A program made the position numbers and the translations under genes. From positions 1,736,001 to 1,800,000 of the forward strand of contig NZ_JARUBH010000009.1 of assembly GCF_029626105.1 (NCBI RefSeq): a stretch of DNA of 64,000 nucleotides, written 5' to 3'. This document shows positions 8,245 through 16,951 of the stretch, piece by piece (the first letter of the stretch is position 1; every line of letters begins with the position of its first letter). The stretch comes from Solwaraspora sp. WMMD792 (GTDB taxonomy: Bacteria > Actinomycetota > Actinomycetes > Mycobacteriales > Micromonosporaceae). The notes under the pieces were generated by a model. The model worked only from the letters and a program-made list of their open reading frames with translations. It did not search any database and was not told where the DNA came from.

Positions 8245-8764
8245 TCTCGACCAGGCTCTGCACCAGCCTCACGAAGGTGACCGGTCGCTCGCCGGAGATC
8301 TGGAACAGCTCGACCTGCCGCCCAGTCAGGTCCGGATGCAACGGACCGACCCGTTTCTCGGCGCCCGGCCAGGTCTGCGCGGTGTACCGGACGAACCGGA
8401 CGGGTTGCCGTGCCGGGTGCCGCCCCGCAACGGGTGGGGCGGCATCGGGGTGCGCGTCACCGTCGGTGTCGGCGGGGCCGTCGGCGTCGGGCTGCAGCAG
8501 ACCGACGATGGCCTCCTGGCCGTCGACGCGGGCCCGGAGCAGCCAGCTGCCGGTCCACGCCCACAGATGGGTGTACGGCGGTGCCTGCGCCGGAAGCGGT
8601 CCGATGTGGAAGCCGGTGTAGTCGGCCCACGCGCACTGCGCGTCGCCGACGATCCCGGCCACCTGTGCCCACCCGATCCTGCCGTAGGCGGCTAGCATGC
8701 CTCCGCCGTGCGTGCCGACGCCGTTGCTAACGCCGACGCCGTTGCCGTTGCCCGTCCCGGTCAT
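8216..8764 (-). CDS. csx19: Probable type III-D CRISPR protein Csx19
   Basis: This is the last gene of the effector operon and starts with ATG at 8764-8762, overlapping the preceding stop by four bases. The 182-residue product starts with a Gly/Asn-rich run (NGNGVGVSNGVG), then GRIGWAQVAG and THLWAWTGSWLLRARVDG, and ends in a beta-rich part (RFVRYTAQTWPG). It has no RAMP Gly-rich loop. Size, Trp-rich beta character and place beside csx10 fit the Csx19 family of type III-D systems, a small accessory/assembly subunit of unclear function. I recognise it mainly from context; a lineage-specific small subunit is the alternative. Confidence 0.6.
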   Translation of the reverse strand: MTGTGNGNGVGVSNGVGTHGGGMLAAYGRIGWAQVAGIVGDAQCAWADYTGFHIGPLPAQAPPYTHLWAWTGSWLLRARVDGQEAIVGLLQPDADGPADTDGDAHPDAAPPVAGRHPARQPVRFVRYTAQTWPGAEKRVGPLHPDLTGRQVELFQISGERPVTFVRLVQSLVETRSIEGQIP

Positions 8765-10128
8765 CCGGTGACCTCCTGCGTGTAATGCGACAGCACCGGC
8801 GGCAGTGGCGTCGGGATCGGCGGGTCGACGACCCGTACGCCGCCCAGGCCGCGACTGACCCGGGAACCGACCCCGATCAGCCCGTCGTCGAGGTCACGCA
8901 GCACATGCGACAGGGCAGTGCGGGCCCAGCCGGGCGTCGGTCCGACCGCGTCGACCGGCTCATGCCGGCCGTCCGGGTCGAGGGAGTCGATCCGCAGCGT
9001 CAGCGTCCCGTCGACGACCGGCCGGCTGCTGAACAGCAACTGGTCGCGGGCACCGCCGGTGACCCGGTCGATGCCGACCTGGGTGCGGTCGGCCGTCGCC
9101 GGTGACTCGATGACCGAGTCACGGAAGGCGAGCAGGCCACGTCGACCGGGCGTGCCGAACAGGCGGCACACCCAGCAGAGCCGCTCGACGCCGTCGCATT
9201 GGTCGCCGGCCGGGCAGAGCACCTCGGCCGGCGGCTCGTCGACGTGCAGCGACCGCAGGATGTACTCGATCCGGGACCGGAACACCCCTTTCCACGCCGA
9301 TCCGGGCACCATCGGTTGACCGCGCCGGGTGCGGGACACTGCGGCCTTGTCCTGCTTCCCGCCGCCGACCAGCAGCCCGTCGACGATCCGTAGCCGCACG
9401 GTGAGGTACGGCTCGACCTCGGCTGGGCCGGCCAGCGTCCGACCCGTGCCGACCACCGCCTCGACCAGCGCCGGCCCGTCCAGCTCCAGCCAGGTCCGCA
9501 GCCCGTCCGGCGTACCCAGGTCAAGCTGGCCGACCCGCAGCGTGCGCAGCGTCGCCCGGCCGCCGCCGGTGCTGCGGTCCCGGCCGATCGCCGGCCGCCA
9601 TCCGGCCAGCACCGCCAGGTGCGCCTCGTCGAACTCGCCGTCATACCGCAGGTACGCGCGGATGGTCCCGCCGACGGCGACGGTCCGGCTGCGGCGCAGT
9701 TTCGACATGGCGGCGGCCCGCCGCTGCCGGTCGATCGCGGTCTGCCCGACGATCTCCACCAGGCCCGAGCCCGCTGCGGCCGGCTGCTGCGCCGGCGGAC
9801 CGCTGTCGGCCGGCGGACCGGCGGGAGCGGGGACGAACCGGGTGCCGAGCAGCCACAGCCGCGACGCGGTCAACTTGGCGGCCTCGTCGCGGTCCGTCGG
9901 CGGTCTGGGCCCCATCAGCGTCTCGTCGAGATCGGCCACGGCGGACTGTCGGGCCAGGTGGGCGCGCAGCGAACCGGCCAGCGTCGAGCCTGGCACCTGC
10001 GGATGCCCGTCGCCGTCGACCAGGACGTCCCGGTCGATGACGTCGTCGCCGCGGCGTACCGCACCGACCGCCCAGCCCGGCTCGACGGCGATCTCGGCGA
10101 CCAGGAAGGTCACGACCGGTCCACTCAT
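8761..10128 (-). CDS. Tandem RAMP (Cas7-like) type III CRISPR protein
   Basis: This 455-residue protein carries two RAMP/Cas7-like domains in one chain. Domain 1 has QVPGSTLAGSLRAHLA, the crRNA-binding Gly/Ser loop followed by a helix. Domain 2 (from ~residue 240) repeats it as MVPGSAWKGVFRSRIEY and adds a Cys-rich insert, VLCPAG...CWVCRLFG, plus TQVGIDRVTGGARDQ, where the Asp is the position used for target-RNA cutting in Csm3/Cmr4. It should form part of the backbone of the crRNA-guided complex. Fused Cas7 domains fit the trend that leads to single-chain type III-E effectors. Both ends overlap neighbours by four bases (ATGA), so it is translationally coupled to csx10 and csx19. Confidence 0.85.
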   Translation of the reverse strand: MSGPVVTFLVAEIAVEPGWAVGAVRRGDDVIDRDVLVDGDGHPQVPGSTLAGSLRAHLARQSAVADLDETLMGPRPPTDRDEAAKLTASRLWLLGTRFVPAPAGPPADSGPPAQQPAAAGSGLVEIVGQTAIDRQRRAAAMSKLRRSRTVAVGGTIRAYLRYDGEFDEAHLAVLAGWRPAIGRDRSTGGGRATLRTLRVGQLDLGTPDGLRTWLELDGPALVEAVVGTGRTLAGPAEVEPYLTVRLRIVDGLLVGGGKQDKAAVSRTRRGQPMVPGSAWKGVFRSRIEYILRSLHVDEPPAEVLCPAGDQCDGVERLCWVCRLFGTPGRRGLLAFRDSVIESPATADRTQVGIDRVTGGARDQLLFSSRPVVDGTLTLRIDSLDPDGRHEPVDAVGPTPGWARTALSHVLRDLDDGLIGVGSRVSRGLGGVRVVDPPIPTPLPPVLSHYTQEVTG

Positions 10129-11483
10129 CGTTTTCCCTCCCGCACGTGGTAGTCGGCCCGCCGGTGCTCCACGACGCTGATGACGTCCCGCAGCTGCTGG
10201 ACGGTCAGCTTGGTGGTCAGCACGGCACTGATGTTGTCCTTCTGCCGGCCGGACAGCTTCGCGCCGGTGGGCTGCTGTAGCAGTTCACCCACGATCGTTC
10301 GCGGCACCGGCTGATCCTCGGGACAGGCACCCTGCACGTCCCGCATGACGCCGAGCAGCCACCGCAGCTCGTAGTCCTGCAGCAGCAGCTCGCGTACCCA
10401 CTTCGCCGGGTCGGTCGGCTCGGGCCGGTCTGCCTCACCCGACACCGGCGGGCGCCACGGCACGGTGACGACCTCGGCGACACCGAAGCCTTCGTCGCGG
10501 CGTAGGCCGAGCCCGTAGCGGACCGCGCGGCGGCCGAACGCGGCCAGCTCCGCCGGCGCCCCGGTCAGCAGGTACGTCGAACCGGCCTCGGCGCACAGGT
10601 CGGCGGGTTTCGGCAGGTGGGAGGCAGTGTGCCAGCCGGACCACGTGCCGGTGCGCACCCAGCGGCGGGTGACGGTGACGCCGGTGCCGGCGAGGTCCAT
10701 CTCCGGTAGTGGTTCTGGCGCGGGCCGGCCGGCGGCGTCGACGAACACGGCCGGGCTGGTCAGCCGCAGCACCAGCCGGTCGGTGTCGACCACCGGGCCG
10801 GCGGTCGACGCGACAGTGGCGGTGTAGCCGGCTTGTCCACCGACGGTGCGCCGGCCACCGACGCGCACCGCCCGGTCGGCGGTCAACCAGTCGACCGCCC
10901 AGCCGGGCAGCGGCTGCGGTCCGGGCCAGATCGAGCCTTCGAGGTGGGTCCCGACGGGCAGTGCTCCCCGCGCGTACAGCTCCTGGTCCTTGGCTGTGCC
11001 GGTCCGGCCGTCGATGCTGGTCCGGGTGGTGCGGGTCAGCCGCAGCCCCGGCGGCAGCTCCAGGGTGCCCTTGCCGGGGACGAGCGGGCCGCCGCATCCC
11101 AGGCAGGTCTCGGCCGGCTCGGTGCCGAACGCCCGGTCGTCGACGAAGCCGCGGCAGGCCAGGCCGCGCGGATACTTGCACCGGTACACCGACATCGGCA
11201 CCCGGCGGCTGCCGGCGGGCAGCAGCGGGCCGTAGCGGACGCCGCTGTCGAACAGCAGCCGGAACCGTGCGGCGTCGGCCGGGTCGCACCGGTCCGGTGG
11301 CCCGTACTCGGCGATCCACGCGGCGGCGAGCGCCCCGCGCAGCACACTTCCCGGCACGTACGGGTGGCTTTCGGTGACGTAGCCGACCTCGGAGGTGACG
11401 CCGACGGCCAGCGGCTGGCACGCGGTCAGGGTGACCTGTAGCGCGTCGCCGCCACTACCCGGTGCTGGGATGTCGCCGCTCAT
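10125..11483 (-). CDS. csx10: Type III-D CRISPR RAMP protein Csx10
   Basis: The 452-residue product is a RAMP of the Csx10 family, the Cas5-like/Csm4-like subunit of type III-D complexes that holds the crRNA 5' handle near Cas10. It shows an N-terminal ferredoxin-like start (LQVTLTACQPLAVG), the loop YVPGSVLRGALAAAWI, a Cys-rich stretch (Cys at MSVYRCKYPRGLACRGF and CLGCGGP, a probable zinc site), TRTSIDGRTGTAKDQ, and a long C-terminal helical part. Length fits the family. It starts with an ATGA overlap on the upstream RAMP and ends with an ATGA overlap on the tandem RAMP, so the subunits are made together. Confidence 0.88.
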   Translation of the reverse strand: MSGDIPAPGSGGDALQVTLTACQPLAVGVTSEVGYVTESHPYVPGSVLRGALAAAWIAEYGPPDRCDPADAARFRLLFDSGVRYGPLLPAGSRRVPMSVYRCKYPRGLACRGFVDDRAFGTEPAETCLGCGGPLVPGKGTLELPPGLRLTRTTRTSIDGRTGTAKDQELYARGALPVGTHLEGSIWPGPQPLPGWAVDWLTADRAVRVGGRRTVGGQAGYTATVASTAGPVVDTDRLVLRLTSPAVFVDAAGRPAPEPLPEMDLAGTGVTVTRRWVRTGTWSGWHTASHLPKPADLCAEAGSTYLLTGAPAELAAFGRRAVRYGLGLRRDEGFGVAEVVTVPWRPPVSGEADRPEPTDPAKWVRELLLQDYELRWLLGVMRDVQGACPEDQPVPRTIVGELLQQPTGAKLSGRQKDNISAVLTTKLTVQQLRDVISVVEHRRADYHVREGKR

Positions 11484-12085
11484 CGTCCCTCCCCGGCCCC
11501 GGCGTACCCGTCGGCGGTCCGCATCGCCAGCAGCGCCTGCGCGAGCTGCGCCGGGTCGTCGCCGCCGGTGTCGGCCGCCGGGGTGACCGACACCCAGCCG
11601 AGGCCGCGTCGACGGTCACCTCCGACGGCGGTGACCGCGCGGGCGCAGCCGACGAGCACCTGCCGGTGCTGGTCCCGTTGCGGTGCGGGAAGCCAACCGG
11701 TCCGGGTGATCTCGAACGTCGCGGCCCGTACCAGGATCTCCTCGGCGATGGCGAGCGCCCCGTCGGCGACGGTGGCGGTGTCCGGGTCGATCCGGACGCG
11801 GGCGCGCCGCCGGACCCGGTCGCGCTGCCAGTCGGCGGGGTCGATGATGGTCGCGTCGGACCAGCTCCACGGCGACGGCTGATGGCCGGCGCCGTACACC
11901 TGGTCGATGCGGTTGTCGGGCAGGCGGAGCAGGTCGCAGCCGGCGGAGCGCATCAGCCCTTTGATGCTGCTGGCGGGCAGCGGCACCACCCGGTCGACGG
12001 TGCTGTCCGCGCCGTTGCCGGCCTGGCCGGTGGCCACCCGGAACGGGGTGTGGAAGGTGATCGTGAAACGCAGCGTGTCGGTCAC
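11480..12085 (-). CDS. Csm3-like (Cas7) RAMP protein
   Basis: I choose the GTG at 12085-12083 because it overlaps the cas10 stop as GTGA, the pattern used throughout this operon; an ATG nine bases upstream is possible. The ~201-residue product is a single-domain Cas7: TDTLRFTITFHTPFRV, LPASSIKGLMRSA (crRNA-binding loop), ARVRIDPDTATVADGA and a C-terminal Gly-rich loop GGDRRRGLGW. Such subunits line the crRNA and carry the Asp that cleaves bound target RNA every six bases; a candidate is the Asp in STVDRVVPLP. It lies between cas10 and csx10. Confidence 0.85.
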   Translation of the reverse strand: MTDTLRFTITFHTPFRVATGQAGNGADSTVDRVVPLPASSIKGLMRSAGCDLLRLPDNRIDQVYGAGHQPSPWSWSDATIIDPADWQRDRVRRRARVRIDPDTATVADGALAIAEEILVRAATFEITRTGWLPAPQRDQHRQVLVGCARAVTAVGGDRRRGLGWVSVTPAADTGGDDPAQLAQALLAMRTADGYAGAGEGR

Positions 12086-13524
12086 TGCCACCACCTGACC
12101 AGGGAGAGTGCGTCGACGAGCCGGTCGGGGCCACCGCTGGCGTCGAGCAGGTCACTGGCGGAGCGGAGACCGTCCAGCTGCAGCCGGCTGGCCTGGTTGG
12201 CGATCCGGGCGCGGCGGACCTGCTCCGAGCCGTCGCCGCCACCGCCGGCCAGCCGCTCCAGCGCTGCCTTGGCTGACTGTTCCATCTCGGCGAGATCGGT
12301 GAGCCAGTCGGCCCGGTCGGTCAGCTCGGGCAGGGTCCACGCGGCCCGGCCCGGCGGTCGTTGCTCCCCGTCGCGGGTGATGTCCAGCCAGGACACCGCC
12401 GCTGTCTGGCCGTGGTGGGCCTGCTTGGCGTGGCGCAGTGCCTGCTCGGCCAGTTCGACGCAGCGGCGGAACGGGAACGTGTGGTGCGCGAACACCATTC
12501 CGGCGGAGGCGCTCGGCCTGGGCAGCTCTGCCTCGTCGGCGATGCGCTGCATCCGCTCGCCGAAGGCGGTCAGGTAGCCGCGGACGAACGGCCAGGCCCG
12601 GTCGGCGGTCACCGAGACGAGCAGGTCGTCGCCGCCGACGACGTGCGGTATCACCGGCATCCGCTGCGGTTGCTGGTCGACGGCAATCGCCGCCCGGGTG
12701 GCGGCCACCAGAGCGTCCCGGGTGGCCTGCGACACCTCCTTGGACACTCTGCGCTTCAGCTCGTCGTCGCCGGTGGCCAGCACGTCCCGGAACAGCGCGC
12801 CCATCGCGTTGCCGTCGGCGAAGACGGTCGCCAGATGATTGTGTTTGCGGCTGGGGCCGGGGATCTCCGCCAGGTCGGCGAAGGTCTCGACCACGTTTTT
12901 CGGGGTCAATCCGAGTGCTTTCAGCAGCCGGCTTTCGGCGTTGACCGGTACCGCGCCGGTGTGCAGCCCTGGCTGGCGGTACCGGTCTTCGTACCGGCCG
13001 GCGCAGTCGGCACACATCGGAACCTGTTTGCGTTCGTGCAGGTCACGGTGGGTGACCCGGGGGTCGGCCCGGCACTGTTCGCAGGAGACCAGCAGTGGGA
13101 AGTCGCCCGGTGCGGGCAGGCTGTCGAGGTGTCCGGCGTCGTTGCCGGCCGCCGGATCGTCGCCACGGTCGGGCATGCGCCGGTGCGCCGCGATGTAGGT
13201 GTCGGCGGTGGCCCACGTGGCGGTCATCCGCAGCGCCGGCAGCTTGCCCCGCAACTGGGCGAACACGGCTTCGGCGACGTCCTGCGGCGAGCACCCGGGG
13301 GTGAGCTTCAGCGGCACCACACCATCGGCCTCACCGGCTTCGTCGTTGACCGACACCCCGGCCGCCCAGCCGTCACTGTTTTCCTGGAGACGCTGACGGA
13401 GCTCGTCGCGGTCGGTCAGGTCGCTCAGCCAGGCTGACGCCCCGCGCCGGCCTTTCAGGTCAGTGGTACGGCTGAGGTACGCCTGGATCGACTCCACCGC
13501 CACGTCCAGGTAGACACTCGTCAC
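12082..13524 (-). CDS. cas10: Cas10/Cmr2-like large subunit with intact GGDD cyclase motif
   Basis: The start is the GTG at 13524-13522: it overlaps the upstream stop as GTGA and lies 8 bases after GGGAGG. The 480-residue product is short for Cas10 and has no N-terminal HD nuclease domain. It begins with a ferredoxin-like palm (VYLDVAVESIQAYLS) and has a zinc finger with Cys148/151 and Cys171/174. The second palm carries FADGNAMG (~236-242) and GGDD at 297-300. The GGDD pair is the polymerase/cyclase centre that makes cyclic oligoadenylates from ATP when the complex binds target RNA. So this system should signal rather than cut DNA. No CARF or SAVED effector is in the operon itself. Confidence 0.93.
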   Translation of the reverse strand: MTSVYLDVAVESIQAYLSRTTDLKGRRGASAWLSDLTDRDELRQRLQENSDGWAAGVSVNDEAGEADGVVPLKLTPGCSPQDVAEAVFAQLRGKLPALRMTATWATADTYIAAHRRMPDRGDDPAAGNDAGHLDSLPAPGDFPLLVSCEQCRADPRVTHRDLHERKQVPMCADCAGRYEDRYRQPGLHTGAVPVNAESRLLKALGLTPKNVVETFADLAEIPGPSRKHNHLATVFADGNAMGALFRDVLATGDDELKRRVSKEVSQATRDALVAATRAAIAVDQQPQRMPVIPHVVGGDDLLVSVTADRAWPFVRGYLTAFGERMQRIADEAELPRPSASAGMVFAHHTFPFRRCVELAEQALRHAKQAHHGQTAAVSWLDITRDGEQRPPGRAAWTLPELTDRADWLTDLAEMEQSAKAALERLAGGGGDGSEQVRRARIANQASRLQLDGLRSASDLLDASGGPDRLVDALSLVRWWQ

Positions 13525-15956
13525 GACGACTTCCTCCCGCCTTTTCGCTGGTTGTCGTGACCTGAGCGCGCGTCCACCTTGATGTCGTCGTCTCGGATGA
13601 TCTTGACAAGTTGATCCGGGGCCGTCGGGGAGGGAAGGGGGACGAGGGGCCGTGCGGGGGCGTTCTTCATGAACTGGCCGGAGGTACCAGCGAAGAACGC
13701 GTACGGTTCGTCGAAGCTCTTGGCGGCGGGGTTGCCCTCGGGCTGGTTTGGACGTTCTCGCCAGTAGCTGCCGGGTGGATACCAGACTAGGTTCGCGTTG
13801 ACGGTTTCTTCGGCGAGGACCGCCGCGATGGCCGGCCATGTCGCTTGGACCTCGGCCGGGGTGTCGTCGATGAACCGAGCGATGTAGCGGTCCGGGTCTG
13901 GGTCCGGGTGGACGCCGCCGTTGTATCTGCTCTCGGCCGTCCAGACCTGAAGGTCGCTGACCGTCGCCCGACAACTGCCGAGTCCGAGGGGTTTGCCGCC
14001 GCCCAGGCGCAGAGTGGGAGTGCCCTTGTCCGTGGTGAGCTCGGCGACCCGGTGCGGTTCGAGGGTGGCGAGTAGACCGCCGAGTGATGCCTCGGTCAGG
14101 TTGTCGAAGGTGATGCGCTGTTCCAGGACCGTACCCGGCTCGGCAAGCAGAAGGCCCTCCTTGACCATCTCACCGGTCTGATGTGGTCGTCTTTGGTGGC
14201 GTTGCCAACCGGCGGGCTGTCGAGTCGGGTCCGCGTTCCAGTAGAACTTGCGTCCCGCCACTGGCCGTGGTTCCGGGTGGTCCGGCCCGGCGCCCCACTC
14301 CCGAGTCGGGAACTCGGCTTCCTGCTCCGCCGGTGAACAGTCGTCGTGGCTCAGGTAGAACTGTCCGGAACCGGGCCGCGGAGCTCCGAGCGGTGCCCGG
14401 TCGAACGCGGTCAGTTTGACCGGTCCTGAGACAGCGTCGCCGAATCGGACATGTCCTGCGTACGCCTGCTGGACTGCCTGGCCCGACTCATCGTGTGGAT
14501 CGGGGTCGACGGAGCCGAACAACCGGCACGATGGGCACAAGGTCTGCCAAGCGCTGCAGGGGTGCAGGTGTTTCGGGGTGCGCTTGCCGAGGTCACCGGT
14601 GCCGACGTGTCGCCATAGCGCGGACAACCGTAGTTCGCCGACCTCGCCATCGTCGCCAAGGCGGGCCCAGACCAGATCGCCGGCCTTGAAACGACCGGTG
14701 ACCCGCTGCCGACGACCGATCAGGGTGCCGTCCCGGAGCCTGACCTCGACGGGCCGTTGGCCACGAGCGCCCAGGTTTTGCTGATACTCACGCGCCCCGG
14801 CGACGGCCAGCTGAAACGTGCGCCATGCCTTCTCGGACACCTCGACTGCCGGAGCTGACGGTCCAAGATGGCCGCAGGCAGCGTAGTAGGCCTTCGGCCG
14901 GGTGGCGGCGTCGGTCAGCAGCACATGCCAGTCGAGGTCGCCGTCGGCGCGTACCGTGGCGCTGTCGAGTAGTTGCTGGCGGCCCAACTTCCACTCGGTA
15001 CGAGCCTCGGGTAGCGCCACCCGGCTGCCGGTCTGCAACTCTGACTTGCTAACCGCCGCATGAAGTTGCTGGTAGCGTACCCAGATGACCTCGTCGCAAA
15101 GCCTCATCTGATACGGCTGACCATCGCCGGAGACCTTGGTGACGATGCCGATCGTCCAACTGGCGTCCAGCGGTGACGCGGTGTCCCGGTAGACCGGCAG
15201 AAAGTCCTTGTCGAGTACCCGTAGGCAGCCACCTGCCACCGCCTCATGCAGCGACCTGACAGCTCCCTTGACCGAAGCACCCGGCAGCCGGACCGGCTCG
15301 CCGTTCACCGAACCGCTCGGTGTCTGAAACGGGGTAGTGAACTCCCACCGTACGGTGAATGACCCGGACAAGTTGCCGGGCCGCAACACATCGTGCCCGG
15401 TCGGCTTGCCGCGCTCGATACGTCCCGGGAACGGCACGAACGTGTACGGGTTTATGAACGACATCGCGCGCCGCTTACGCTCGGACTCGTCAGCCTTGCG
15501 CTTGGCCCGCCTGCTGCGCCAACTGTCGAGCCCGTCCTGAATCCTCCAGCAGCCGACGAGACCGTCAGTGACGCCGCGGAAATACAGGAACCGGCCTTCG
15601 TTTGTGAGGGCGTCGAGCGGGTCGTCGTCTCGAAGCTGGACCTGCGCGAGTGTGAGCAGAGTAGCCGGCTGCTTCCCGTCGGTGTGCCCCAAGCGGGCCT
15701 GCCCGTTCTTGAAGGTGACCCGACATTCGACGATCTCGGTGTCGGTCAGCTCCAACATGCAGACATCGTCTTCGATCATCAGTTCACCGAGCCGGGGCAA
15801 AGCTCGGCCGTGGCATACTCGGTCGATGTCGGCGGCGTCGGCGTCACTGACCAGGTAGCCGATCCTGCTGCCGCCAGCGCCGCCATTGACGGGGACGTAC
15901 TCCAGGGTACGGGTGGCGGGTTCCCAACTGAGGATGACGGCGAGTATCTCGTCGAT
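13521..15956 (-). CDS. Large CRISPR RAMP protein (TIGR03986-like), probable AUC start
   Basis: First gene of the effector operon, 811 residues. The open frame has no ATG or GTG at its beginning. A perfect AGGAGG (15970-15965) sits 8 bases before an in-frame ATC at 15956-15954, and the peptide from there is plausible (DEILAVILSWEPATRTLEY), so I take AUC as start; the alternative TTG at 15800 has no ribosome site. RAMP marks are SFINPYTFVPFP, RLPGASVKGAVRSLHEAV, LCPSCRLFGSVDP, HVRFGDA and GGGKPLGLGS. It contains two or more RAMP units and resembles the large RAMP found with Csx10/Csx19. It ends with a GTGA overlap on cas10. Role: crRNA binding backbone. Confidence 0.85.
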   Translation of the reverse strand: MDEILAVILSWEPATRTLEYVPVNGGAGGSRIGYLVSDADAADIDRVCHGRALPRLGELMIEDDVCMLELTDTEIVECRVTFKNGQARLGHTDGKQPATLLTLAQVQLRDDDPLDALTNEGRFLYFRGVTDGLVGCWRIQDGLDSWRSRRAKRKADESERKRRAMSFINPYTFVPFPGRIERGKPTGHDVLRPGNLSGSFTVRWEFTTPFQTPSGSVNGEPVRLPGASVKGAVRSLHEAVAGGCLRVLDKDFLPVYRDTASPLDASWTIGIVTKVSGDGQPYQMRLCDEVIWVRYQQLHAAVSKSELQTGSRVALPEARTEWKLGRQQLLDSATVRADGDLDWHVLLTDAATRPKAYYAACGHLGPSAPAVEVSEKAWRTFQLAVAGAREYQQNLGARGQRPVEVRLRDGTLIGRRQRVTGRFKAGDLVWARLGDDGEVGELRLSALWRHVGTGDLGKRTPKHLHPCSAWQTLCPSCRLFGSVDPDPHDESGQAVQQAYAGHVRFGDAVSGPVKLTAFDRAPLGAPRPGSGQFYLSHDDCSPAEQEAEFPTREWGAGPDHPEPRPVAGRKFYWNADPTRQPAGWQRHQRRPHQTGEMVKEGLLLAEPGTVLEQRITFDNLTEASLGGLLATLEPHRVAELTTDKGTPTLRLGGGKPLGLGSCRATVSDLQVWTAESRYNGGVHPDPDPDRYIARFIDDTPAEVQATWPAIAAVLAEETVNANLVWYPPGSYWRERPNQPEGNPAAKSFDEPYAFFAGTSGQFMKNAPARPLVPLPSPTAPDQLVKIIRDDDIKVDARSGHDNQRKGGRKSS

Positions 15957-15964
15957 CGGTATCG

Positions 15965-15970
15965 CCTCCT
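15965..15970 (-). promoter_or_regulatory. Shine-Dalgarno AGGAGG that decides the RAMP start
   Basis: Read on the minus strand, AGGAGG is a full match to the 16S anti-SD core. Eight bases downstream is ATC in the RAMP frame. In that frame a TGA occurs two codons before the SD, so nothing further upstream can be the start. The rest of the 233-base gap to cas6 must hold both divergent promoters; I see no clear -35/-10 pair. Confidence 0.75.
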
Positions 15971-16189
15971 GGTGTCACGGGGCAGGGACGCGGCGGACCC
16001 GACGATTCTGGCCCTCCGACGCAACTCTGCCAATCGACTGTCGCGTAGGTGACGGCAGAACTGACCAGGGGATGCACAAGTCAGCTCAACGGCCACAGTC
16101 GATCAACTGAACTGGCTACCAGCCGTGGCTTGCCTGTCCGAGATGGAGCACATACGTTCAGGTGTTCGCCGGGAAGAGGGGAGTGCGTG

Positions 16190-16948
16190 ATGCCGAGCAG
16201 GTGGCAGTTCGTGGTGCCGGGGATCGACCCGGCCGGGGTGCGGCTCGAACACGTCCACGCGGTGGTGTCCCGCTGGTTCGATGTGGACGAGGCGGCGCAC
16301 CGGTCGCACGCAAAGGCGTACAGCGTCAGCCCGCCGGTAGCGCACCCGGCCGGCACCCTGGTCGAGGTCGGCCTGCTCGACGACGCCCTGGTCGACAAGC
16401 TGCGGGCCGGGGCGGCGACGGGGGCGGTGATCCGGTTCGGTGGTCAGGTCGGCGCGTTGGTCACCGGCGCACGGCAGGTGGCCGGGGTGTCGTGGCTGGA
16501 GCTGGCCCGGCCGTCCGGCGACGCGGCGTGGTCGCTGCGGTTCGTGACCCCGGCGACGTTCCGGCGCGGCAACGGCTTCACGCCGTGGCCGGACCCGTGG
16601 TCGGTGGTGGCCGGGCTGCGGGCGGTGTGGCGGGCGAACGCCCCGGCCGGGCTGCCGGAGCTGGTGTTGCCGCTGCCGGGCATCGGCGGGCCGGGCACTG
16701 ATGGGCCGGGGGAGCGGCCGGACCGGGACGCGCTGTGGGTGAGCGACATCGACGGCACCAGCGACGTGGTCAAGGTCAACGGGCGTACGGTGTCGGGCTT
16801 TCTGGGGCGCATCCGCTACGTCTGCGACGGGCCGACCGCCCTGGTCGGCGCGGTGGACCGGCTGATGCGGCTGGCGCCGTACAGCGGGGTCGGCGCGCAG
16901 CGTGGCCGGGGCTTCGGCCTGGTCCGCCTGGAGCCGACCTGGCGTTAG
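16190..16948 (+). CDS. cas6: CRISPR endoribonuclease Cas6
   Basis: The ATG at 16190 follows AGAGGGGAG. The 252-residue product has two ferredoxin-like halves. The N-terminal half contains EHVHAVVSRWFD and AKAYSVSPP, the usual region with the catalytic His. The C-terminal half ends with the Gly-rich loop YSGVGAQRGRGFGLVRLEP that defines Cas6 and grips the repeat hairpin. It cuts pre-crRNA within each repeat, leaving an 8-base handle (here ATAGAAAC if cut at the usual place). It is divergent from the effector operon and 3 bases from the convergent isoprenyl-transferase gene. Confidence 0.92.
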   Translation: MPSRWQFVVPGIDPAGVRLEHVHAVVSRWFDVDEAAHRSHAKAYSVSPPVAHPAGTLVEVGLLDDALVDKLRAGAATGAVIRFGGQVGALVTGARQVAGVSWLELARPSGDAAWSLRFVTPATFRRGNGFTPWPDPWSVVAGLRAVWRANAPAGLPELVLPLPGIGGPGTDGPGERPDRDALWVSDIDGTSDVVKVNGRTVSGFLGRIRYVCDGPTALVGAVDRLMRLAPYSGVGAQRGRGFGLVRLEPTWR

Positions 16949-16951
16949 CGG

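Noticed and set aside
12082-13974. Longer cas10 frame beginning upstream at 13974
   Set aside because: The extra 150 residues are Arg-rich antisense-like sequence within the upstream RAMP gene; the GTG at 13524 has a ribosome site and the operon's overlap pattern.
15844-16096. Two short minus-strand frames upstream of the large RAMP
   Set aside because: They overlap the RAMP 5' end and its Shine-Dalgarno; their peptides are low-complexity and the RAMP frame from ATC explains this sequence better.
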